Below are positions 1-5,703 of a DNA stretch of 7,295 bases, in pieces (positions within the stretch are counted from its first letter, which is position 1; the number at the start of each line of letters is the position of its first letter). The DNA is from Clostridiales bacterium DTU092 (GTDB lineage Bacteria > Bacillota > Clostridia > Caldicoprobacterales > Caldicoprobacteraceae), in NCBI GenBank assembly GCA_001513505.1, contig LFTM01000119.1, positions 5,363-12,657 on the forward strand. The letters are read 5' to 3'. A program made the position numbers and the translations under genes. The notes under the pieces are model-generated. The model was not told the origin of the DNA and did not search any database. It saw only the letters and a list, made by a program, of their open reading frames with translations.

Positions 1-1761
1 AATAATCATATCGCTGTTTTTCTTTGTCTTAGGAGCAAAGGGAGTCATGAAAGGTACTCCAAAGGATTTCATGCTACACAGCATAACAAACATAATTGTT
101 ATACCGATGGAAATTCCGTAAAAACCTAATACAGCTCCCAGAAAAATGAATAAAAACCTTCCAATCCTTACTGCCATGGACAAGTTATAGTTGGGTATAA
201 CAAAGTTTCCTATGCCGGTAATGGCAACTATAATAATCAATATAGGACTGACAAGTCCTGCTGCCACGGCAGCCTGGCCCAGTATTAACGCCCCTATTAT
301 ACCCAGAGTCTGCCCTATAACACCGGGTATTCTTATACCTCCCTCCCTAATAAGTTCAAAAGATAATTCCATAAGCAAAAGTTCAATTACAATGGGAAAG
401 GGTACCGGTTCCCGCATCTTTACGATGGACATCAGCAAAGAAGTAGGAATCATTTCAGCATGAAACTGTACAAGGGCGATCCACAGACCCGGAAGCATCA
501 GCGCCGTCAGCATTCCAAACAGGCGTATCAGCCTGATAAACGTACCGTACTGCCAGCGGAGTGCCGAGTCTTCAGAAGTATGGAACAAATGAAATATGGT
601 TACAGGCACCGCTATTACAAAGGGCGAACCTTCACAGATGATGACCACCTGTCCCTCCATAATAAAAGATGCGGCTCTGTCAGGTCGTTCCGTACTTATC
701 ACCTGAGGGAAAAGCATAAAAGGATGGTCTTCCAGTAACTGTTCCAGCATCCCGCTTTCCCCTATAAAATCATATTTGATGCCTGAAATTCGTCTTTTTA
801 CCTCTTCTATCAATTGAGGATCGGCCGTATCCTCCAGATAAAGCAGGGCACAGTTAATCTTATTTTTACCTCCCACCGGCAATATCTCGGAAACAAGCTT
901 GTTATTCTTAACAATTTTCCGGATAAGGGAAAGGCTGGTACGCAAATTCTCGGTAAAACCTTCCTGCGAACCCTTAATTACATTTTCCGTTTTTGGTGAT
1001 TCTATCTCCCTCTTCTCAAAGCCTCTGCTCTCTATCAGAAGAACTTCATCAAACCCCTCAATGAACAAGGCCGTAATCCCGTTTAGTATTTGATGTATGA
1101 TTGTATCGTAATCCTTCAATCTGGTTACCTGATAGATGGATATAACATTTTTTATTATGTAATCAAAAATATTCCCCTGGGAATAATTTGCAAAGTAATC
1201 AGGATTCATCAGCTGGGGCAGGACAAACTGATTTATTACCATCGTATCAACCATTCCATCCACAAACACCAGGCAGGCTTCAATTTTCTGCGCAATTCTG
1301 AATTCCCTCAAAACAATATCCTGGTTTTTGGACACATAGAATTTAAGCTTCAGGTATTCAATATTAGCGGCCAGCTTATTGGATACCATGCCATTCTTAA
1401 TTGGCTCTATGGCAGCATAACTCACATCCGGTAAACCGGTAAAGCTTTCATTGGGTGTACCCTTCCTGCCCTTCCTTCTCTTTTTAATAGTAACAGCCGG
1501 CTTTTTGATAGTAAATACCTCATTCGGCCCCGCTTTATTATTGTCACCGTTTTTATAGGTAATCTTGTCAGTTTGTGAACTTTGCAGCTTTTGCAGGATC
1601 ATCTGCCAGTCAACATCATCCGCTGCTCCAACACTTTGATTCTGACCTTTTTCAGCGTGTCCACTTTGGTTGCCTGTAAATTTATCTTTGGTATCCGGCG
1701 TTTCAGGCGGTCTATATATAAAGATGCTTTTTAACATATTTAGTAACATGGACAAACGCAT
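1..1761 (-). CDS. GerA-family spore germinant receptor A subunit (partial, C-terminus beyond left edge)
   Basis: This is the A subunit of a Ger-type nutrient germinant receptor, which works with B and C subunits in the spore inner membrane to sense germinants. The reading frame is open for 587 codons and runs off the left edge; the family suggests only a short tail is missing. Residues 1-125 are a hydrophilic extension with a basic patch (KKRRKGRK, about 93-100). The conserved soluble domain begins near LAANIEYLK (130-138) and includes VLREFRIAQK and QEGFTENLRTSLSLIRK. Family hallmarks follow: STERPDRAASFIMEGQ (356-371), EGSPFVIAVP (377-386), PVPFPIVIELLLMELSFEL (452-470) and ILGQAAVAAGLVSP (493-506). 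Hydrophobic segments lie near 411-433, 481-500, 504-523 and 533-563. The extension is long compared with short GerAA proteins such as that of Bacillus subtilis, but longer GerKA-type members exist. Start choice is discussed at the ribosome binding site. Confidence 0.95.
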   Translation of the reverse strand, partial: MRLSMLLNMLKSIFIYRPPETPDTKDKFTGNQSGHAEKGQNQSVGAADDVDWQMILQKLQSSQTDKITYKNGDNNKAGPNEVFTIKKPAVTIKKRRKGRKGTPNESFTGLPDVSYAAIEPIKNGMVSNKLAANIEYLKLKFYVSKNQDIVLREFRIAQKIEACLVFVDGMVDTMVINQFVLPQLMNPDYFANYSQGNIFDYIIKNVISIYQVTRLKDYDTIIHQILNGITALFIEGFDEVLLIESRGFEKREIESPKTENVIKGSQEGFTENLRTSLSLIRKIVKNNKLVSEILPVGGKNKINCALLYLEDTADPQLIEEVKRRISGIKYDFIGESGMLEQLLEDHPFMLFPQVISTERPDRAASFIMEGQVVIICEGSPFVIAVPVTIFHLFHTSEDSALRWQYGTFIRLIRLFGMLTALMLPGLWIALVQFHAEMIPTSLLMSIVKMREPVPFPIVIELLLMELSFELIREGGIRIPGVIGQTLGIIGALILGQAAVAAGLVSPILIIIVAITGIGNFVIPNYNLSMAVRIGRFLFIFLGAVLGFYGISIGITIMFVMLCSMKSFGVPFMTPFAPKTKKNSDMII

Positions 1762-1763
1762 CA

Positions 1764-1770
1764 CACCTCT
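1764..1770 (-). promoter_or_regulatory. Ribosome binding site of the GerA-type gene
   Basis: The minus strand reads AGAGGTG, then TG, then ATG at 1761. The gap from AGAGG to this ATG is only 4 nt, which is short. The in-frame TTG two codons later (first base at 1755) would have a more usual gap of 10 nt, and the ATG at codon 5 one of 16 nt. I kept the ATG at 1761, but the TTG is a real alternative. Either choice changes the protein by only two residues. Confidence 0.6.
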
Positions 1771-1815
1771 TCACTTTATCAACATCCCGCAAACAATATA
1801 TTTTTGTGCATAATG

Positions 1816-1846
1816 CCGTGCAAATAAAGCCAGGATAATTGCACGG
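1816..1846. repeat. Inverted repeat CCGTGCAA-N15-TTGCACGG upstream of the GerA-type gene
   Basis: Two 8-bp arms (1816-1823 and 1839-1846) are perfect inverted copies separated by 15 bp. They sit about 55-85 bp upstream of the start codon, in the likely 5' untranslated region. The centre-to-centre distance of 23 bp, about two helical turns, would suit a dimeric DNA-binding protein; an RNA hairpin is the alternative. No T-run follows on the minus strand, so it does not look like a terminator. Confidence 0.6.
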
Positions 1847-1865
1847 GAAATTCTTCCGCACTGAA

Positions 1866-1895
1866 TCTTATAATAATCCAAACCGTTTATATGCA
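1866..1895 (-). promoter_or_regulatory. Tentative promoter of the GerA-type gene
   Basis: On the minus strand, TGCATA (1895-1890) is followed after 17 bp by TATAAGA (1872-1866). TATAAG is one base from a sigma-A -10 box, while TGCATA matches the -35 consensus of the forespore factor sigma-G (TGMATA). The -10 box fits the sigma-G consensus (CATnnTA) only partly. Known gerA-type operons are transcribed by sigma-G in the forespore, so a sigma-G or hybrid promoter is reasonable. The AT-rich context makes chance matches likely. Confidence 0.3.
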
Positions 1896-1897
1896 AA

Positions 1898-1909
1898 TAT
1901 AACGTTATA
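1898..1909. repeat. 12-bp perfect palindrome TATAACGTTATA
   Basis: TATAACGTTATA is fully self-complementary and lies just upstream of the tentative -35 element of the GerA-type gene. It overlaps a second imperfect dyad at 1884-1904 (TTATAT and ATATAA arms around GCAA, with a bulged T). It may be an operator, but no protein can be assigned. Confidence 0.4.
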
Positions 1910-1983
1910 GCTTAGTATTGCACATAAATATTAGTATTATGCCCAATCCTTCGGCCAGCCTTTCTGATATGCACTAGATCAGC

Positions 1984-2015
1984 AAATAAAAAACACCCAG
2001 GTTGCCCCAGGTGTT
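1984..2015 (-). terminator. Intrinsic terminator of the tRNA-Val gene
   Basis: On the minus strand, directly after the tRNA, AACACC TGGG (2015-2006) pairs with CCTG GGTGTT (2001-1992) around a GCAA tetraloop, with two G-T wobbles in the stem. A T-rich tract (TTTTTTATTT) follows. This is a typical Rho-independent terminator only 9 nt beyond the encoded CCA. It separates the tRNA unit from the GerA-type gene. Confidence 0.9.
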
Positions 2016-2024
2016 GCATTTTTA

Positions 2025-2100
2025 TGGTGGGACTTACTGGACTCGAACCAGCGACCCCTACAATGTGAGTGTAGTGCTCTCCCAGCTGAGCTAAAGTCCC
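2025..2100 (-). tRNA. tRNA-Val (anticodon CAC)
   Basis: A 76-nt gene folds into a complete cloverleaf. The acceptor stem GGGACTT/AAGTCCC is fully paired, with discriminator A and an encoded CCA end. The D arm is GCTC/GAGC with a loop containing GGG. The anticodon stem CTACA/TGTAG closes the loop CTCACAT, which places CAC at positions 34-36 to read GUG. The variable loop is 5 nt, and the T arm is GCTGG/CCAGT (one G-T pair) with loop TTCGAGT. The GGG acceptor end and the D-arm sequence resemble other bacterial valine tRNAs. CAC is an extra valine isoacceptor in bacteria, since the UAC form usually reads GUG as well. Confidence 0.97.
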
Positions 2101-2127
2101 CCATATACACGTAATATTTGTAAAAAT

Positions 2128-2156
2128 ATTATACTCCCATCATTACACGCTGTCAA
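2128..2156 (-). promoter_or_regulatory. Consensus sigma-A promoter of the tRNA-Val gene
   Basis: On the minus strand, TTGACA (2156-2151) is followed by a 17-bp spacer and TATAAT (2133-2128). Both hexamers and the spacing match the vegetative consensus exactly. Transcription would start near 2121, giving a leader of about 20 nt before the mature tRNA 5' end at 2100, to be removed by RNase P. This shows that the tRNA has its own transcription unit. Confidence 0.93.
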
Positions 2157-2258
2157 TAATATAATGCTCTCTATCCCGGAGTAAAACTACGAATCATTTA
2201 CTTCCAAAATCCAGTACCAATGAGCTAAAAATATACTACTAATAAAAAATGCTCCTCA

Positions 2259-3944
2259 TTAAAAGTCAATACACATTTCTACATGATCCAATATTTCCCT
2301 TATACGTGCAAGTTTAAACTCATGAGCGGGTACCTCTCCAGGCCTGTATTTCTTGTCTTTGTTGAACCAGCCGAAATACAAATTTTTGAATATTCTCTGC
2401 AGCTCCGGAAGTTCAAACAACCGAATGGTTCTGACGCATCCGTCCACCTGAATGTTCAGTTTTGATGACACCTTCATCTTCAACTTTATTGAAGTTTGAA
2501 AGGGGATCCTTTCATCGGTGTCATCCAGCCAATATACTCCCTCCGCACCCTTTCCATCCTTTGTCACGGTTACACTTACGTCCGACAGGTATCCCCTGTT
2601 TACAAAAGGCTTGTTCCTGATATATACAGGGTTTGTAATGGCTGTATTCCCCGCAAAATCATAACATTTCGCAATCACAAAGCTGTCCTTGTCAATTGAT
2701 ATACTCTCCCTTAATTTAAACGTATCCCTGCATATATTGTATTCCTTATAAACTTCACCGTTGATAATTATCTGTATATCTGACAGGAGAGCCTGATAGC
2801 ATCGGTAAGCTTCTATTTCAATCTCAAAGTTTTGACCGGGGGAATATCTGAGAACTGTCCCGGGCAGCTCCCCGTTTACCTTCAAAGTTACAATGGGACC
2901 GGATGAGACAATATTTCTCCCCTGCTTCACCGATCTGCACAAGGAATCAATACTAAACTCATCAATATATGTATAGGTTTTATATGCAAGATGGTTATCA
3001 GGAACAATATCATAAGCAGCATCATTTTCAGCAACTCCGGGAAGAAAATATCCATTATTCAGAGCTTCATACCATAACTCCTGGTAGTATTTGTGATCGC
3101 TTCTATAACCCATAATCACCATGGCATCTATGGAACCGGCTAAAATTTCAAACCCCAGGGTTGCCCCGATATTTGTGATAAATTCACCGTTGTCGTGCCA
3201 CCACCAGCTTGTAGGATGAGCAAGTACGGCAACCGAATTATCATCCCGTTCCTTAAGAACTGCCTCATAAATATAGGGAATTCTGTACTCCGGTTCTTCC
3301 CCCACCTTTGTAAAAAGCCAGGGGTCGAATTCATGATCGTAGTATTTGCTAAAAGGCGGTTTCTGGGTGTAGTTCATCATAAAAACATGACCATATCTGC
3401 ATTTTATAATTTCATTACCAATATCCAGAATAAAGTTTTCGTCATTGACTTTTTCTATAACCGGAGCAAACTTCTCTCTGTAAGGCACTTTATCAGTAAA
3501 ATGTCCGTTCAGGTACTGCATATGAACATCATTATCGTAGGGAGAACCGGCAAAGAAAAAATTGTAATCCTCTCCTTTCATAATCGAGGAGGCTTTCACA
3601 AGATCGCCCGTTTTCAGATGCGCATCCCTTGAAACATGGGAATGGGCATCAAAAGAATACAGCCTCATTGCTCTGGAATCAATCATTTTCTTTAACCGGA
3701 TTTCAAGGGCAAGATCCTTTTGATACAGCTTGATCCGCTCCCGGAAAGGCTGATACATCTTCCCTTTATATACAGCTACCTCATAAACACCGTTATTTAA
3801 ATCAAACTCGTACTCGCCGTTACAGTAAATTTTTTCGACCTTGCCCCGGGCATTTTCACCAGGATAATATGTGAGATCCCGTAACACTATCAGGCAGTAC
3901 ACCTTTTTATTATTCTCGTCAAAAACCGTTAATTTTAACTTCAT
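2259..3944 (-). CDS. CehA/McbA-type PHP-fold metallohydrolase
   Basis: A 561-residue protein of the CehA/McbA branch of the PHP superfamily, whose members use metal ions to hydrolyse phosphoester, carbamate or related bonds. Residues 1-85 look like a beta-sandwich, with a carboxypeptidase-regulatory-like pattern (NNGVYEVAVYKG at 50-61). The catalytic region starts with DAHSH (99-103), the DxHxH metal motif, then GNE (176-178), YGHVFMMN (184-191) and LAHP (241-244). VKQGRNIVSSGPIVTLKVNGELPGT (339-363) is the usual segment leading into a C-terminal beta domain. The common TDH motif is absent (AGSPYDND at 132-139), and the usual final DxH is ND-AA (307-310), so a metal-ligand His seems missing. 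No signal peptide is seen, so a cytosolic location is likely. AGGAG lies 10 nt before the ATG. It is probably the last gene of the glycosidase cluster; the substrate is unknown. Confidence 0.85.
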   Translation of the reverse strand: MKLKLTVFDENNKKVYCLIVLRDLTYYPGENARGKVEKIYCNGEYEFDLNNGVYEVAVYKGKMYQPFRERIKLYQKDLALEIRLKKMIDSRAMRLYSFDAHSHVSRDAHLKTGDLVKASSIMKGEDYNFFFAGSPYDNDVHMQYLNGHFTDKVPYREKFAPVIEKVNDENFILDIGNEIIKCRYGHVFMMNYTQKPPFSKYYDHEFDPWLFTKVGEEPEYRIPYIYEAVLKERDDNSVAVLAHPTSWWWHDNGEFITNIGATLGFEILAGSIDAMVIMGYRSDHKYYQELWYEALNNGYFLPGVAENDAAYDIVPDNHLAYKTYTYIDEFSIDSLCRSVKQGRNIVSSGPIVTLKVNGELPGTVLRYSPGQNFEIEIEAYRCYQALLSDIQIIINGEVYKEYNICRDTFKLRESISIDKDSFVIAKCYDFAGNTAITNPVYIRNKPFVNRGYLSDVSVTVTKDGKGAEGVYWLDDTDERIPFQTSIKLKMKVSSKLNIQVDGCVRTIRLFELPELQRIFKNLYFGWFNKDKKYRPGEVPAHEFKLARIREILDHVEMCIDF

Positions 3945-4103
3945 TCAAATCGCACTCCTAATATATTATGGAATGATATATGCGCATCTAAATATTTCAG
4001 GTCGATATCCGATCTCTGTTTCGAAACCTGCTGGCAGTTGAACCTGTTCACACTGACGTACTTCAAATTCATGCCGACAGCAGCTATGGGATTTATGCTC
4101 TCT
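3945..4103 (-). other. Gap between the two glycosidase-cluster genes, partly open
   Basis: This 159-bp stretch carries the ribosome binding site AGGAG (3959-3955) for the metallohydrolase gene. A 64-codon frame (4135-3941) spans it, overlapping the upstream gene by 32 bp and the downstream start as ATGA. It has no clear ribosome binding site and no family I recognise, so I do not call it a gene. The frame of the upstream gene also stays open for 45 codons past its TAG stop at 4106-4104. No terminator or good promoter is seen, which fits co-transcription of the two genes. Confidence 0.5.
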
Positions 4104-5606
4104 CTATGTTGTGAGGATCCGGCTCTGTGTACCATTATTCCATTTTAACTGGACACTGATAGGAATATTTGAGGTAATTGTAACCTTTGGCTCCTCTTCA
4201 TAAGAGGAACGTCTCTCACATTTTACGTCCAAAGTTCCATATTTGCCAAAGGGATAATTCTTAACCCCGTGTTCTTCCAGAAGCCTTATATCCCATATAA
4301 GGATGGAATTGTCCACTTCCGGTCTCAGTCCAAAAATATATTCAAAGAGCACAGCAATGGGTGATACACCTCCAACACCTACAAAATCAGACCTTGCCGG
4401 TTCACCCGGTGCAACATAATCGGGTGCATAATTTTCCCAGATGGTACCGGTTTGTTGAAAGACCTTGACCACATTATCCAAATGATTACGGGCAATTTCA
4501 TATGCCAGGGTATCAAACCCGTTTTTGGTCAACCCCCGTAATATCATATAATTTGTAAATACCCATACTCCTCCTCTCCAGTAATTACCCTTACTGCAGT
4601 ACCCCGGAGTATCTGCCGGTAAAGAAGGTACTCTATGGGTTCTTTTGAACTCACAAGGGTCCTCGAGATGACTTACAAACCGTTCCAGCCTGTTCCCGGG
4701 AACAATATCTGCAAGCAAAGCCCAATAAGCTCCTATTGTCTTTACCTTTGAAAGCTTATTTCCGGGATGCATATCAAAATAAAAACCGACATCATCATCC
4801 CACAGCTTTTCATTAATAAACCAGCACAATCTATCAATCTCTTCTTTAAAATCTTCGATTTCAGCTTCTCTGCCCAGAATCCCCGCCATCTCCACAAGAA
4901 TTTTTCCCGAGAATACCATTTGAAGACACATATCAAGCCATACCATATGCCCATGGAAGAACTCATGGGAGTTACAATTTTTAAGCCTTGGCTGATTGTC
5001 CATACCGGCTCCCCAACCGGATGTCCAGTATGTACCATCAGGCCATGTCCTATATGCCCTCAGCCATCGGTGGTAAGCAACTAAAACGGGGAACACACGG
5101 CTTAATCTTTCTTTGTCACCGGTTATGCAATAGTATTCCCACTCCGACCATGGCATGACATTTGGACCGGTACTTGAAGGATCAAAACGATGAAATCGAT
5201 CGGTACCGTCGGATTCGGCAATCTCCCTGCATATAAATCCATCAGGATGCTGTTTGGCATAAAAATTGTCCAGCGTACGCTGAAAATTAAATACACTCAA
5301 TCCATACTTTCCGAACATTAACGCAAATACCGAATCCCACATAAACAGACAGTCATTAAAAGCAGTAGCGATATAGTTTGCAATGAAACCGTTCTCAGCT
5401 GTTGGTTTTTTCAGGTTTTTGAATGCCAGCTCCCAGGCCTTCCAATAACACAGTATTGCCTCATCGTGATCCTTCCAGAACGGCTGGGGAAGCATGCTCC
5501 TAACATCATCAAATGATGGTGGATCTGCTTCTTCCATTTGCATTTTAAAAAAGATATTTTCATCCACCATTGGATTTCTAACATATGTGTCGTAATAAAA
5601 TCCCAT
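4104..5606 (-). CDS. Trehalase/GH63-like (MGH1-like) glycoside hydrolase
   Basis: A 500-residue (alpha/alpha)6-barrel glycosidase related to GH37, GH63 and mannosylglycerate hydrolase (clan GH-G type), which are inverting alpha-glycosidases. Visible landmarks are MWDSVF (89-94), HPDGFICREI (120-129), WTSGWGAGMDNQPR (194-207), YWRGGVWVFTNY (342-353) and TIWENYAPD (388-396). By family analogy, D203 is the likely general acid and E391 the likely general base. The last 60 residues form a short beta-rich tail. There is no signal peptide or membrane segment, so action on imported oligosaccharides or glycosides in the cytosol is likely. The ATG is supported by GGGGAG with an 8-nt gap. The gene lies 97 bp after the GH-A glycosidase and 159 bp before the metallohydrolase. 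The exact family and substrate are unresolved. Confidence 0.88.
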   Translation of the reverse strand: MGFYYDTYVRNPMVDENIFFKMQMEEADPPSFDDVRSMLPQPFWKDHDEAILCYWKAWELAFKNLKKPTAENGFIANYIATAFNDCLFMWDSVFALMFGKYGLSVFNFQRTLDNFYAKQHPDGFICREIAESDGTDRFHRFDPSSTGPNVMPWSEWEYYCITGDKERLSRVFPVLVAYHRWLRAYRTWPDGTYWTSGWGAGMDNQPRLKNCNSHEFFHGHMVWLDMCLQMVFSGKILVEMAGILGREAEIEDFKEEIDRLCWFINEKLWDDDVGFYFDMHPGNKLSKVKTIGAYWALLADIVPGNRLERFVSHLEDPCEFKRTHRVPSLPADTPGYCSKGNYWRGGVWVFTNYMILRGLTKNGFDTLAYEIARNHLDNVVKVFQQTGTIWENYAPDYVAPGEPARSDFVGVGGVSPIAVLFEYIFGLRPEVDNSILIWDIRLLEEHGVKNYPFGKYGTLDVKCERRSSYEEEPKVTITSNIPISVQLKWNNGTQSRILTT

Positions 5607-5610
5607 ACAC

Positions 5611-5620
5611 CCTTCTCCCC
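5611..5620 (-). promoter_or_regulatory. Ribosome binding site of the GH63-like gene
   Basis: The minus strand reads GGGGAGAAGG just before the start codon. GGGGAG (5620-5615) is 8 nt from the ATG at 5606, which is a good distance and supports this start. The overlapping AGAAGG is only 4 nt away. Confidence 0.75.
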
Positions 5621-5650
5621 TTTAGTTTTGTGTTCATCCCGCAGCTTGTA

Positions 5651-5678
5651 TTTATAATATGAGTTTTTGTGGTAACAA
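5651..5678 (-). promoter_or_regulatory. Possible internal promoter before the GH63-like gene
   Basis: In the 97-bp gap after the GH-A glycosidase stop, TTGTTA (5678-5673) is followed after 16 bp by TATAAA (5656-5651) on the minus strand. The hexamers match the vegetative consensus at 4 of 6 and 5 of 6 positions. The gap has no terminator-like hairpin, so read-through from upstream is also expected. Confidence 0.35.
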
Positions 5679-5703
5679 GTCCCCTATATTACTTTTTCAC
5701 ATA

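Noticed and set aside
191..1434. Five overlapping plus-strand open frames (61 to 114 codons) at the left
   Set aside because: They lie inside the minus-strand GerA-type gene, which has many family motifs. The plus-strand proteins resemble no family and are shadows.
1935..1975. A second promoter candidate for the GerA-type gene (TGCATA and CATAATACTA on the minus strand)
   Set aside because: The two elements are about 26 bp apart, too far for a normal sigma factor.
2000..2110. The tRNA gene as an integration site for a mobile element
   Set aside because: No integrase gene and no repeated copy of the tRNA 3' end are visible, and the glycosidase cluster lies on the 5' side of the tRNA.
2236..2262. 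Possible terminator after the metallohydrolase gene (AATG and CATT arms followed by six T)
   Set aside because: The stem is only 4 bp of weak pairs, so it is not convincing despite the T-run.
3195..3632. A 145-codon plus-strand open frame
   Set aside because: It is antisense to the metal-motif region of the metallohydrolase, and its product has no family features.
4742..5084. Open frames of about 100 codons on both strands within the GH63-like gene
   Set aside because: The gene around them has conserved catalytic motifs in the main frame; these are shadow frames without ribosome binding sites.
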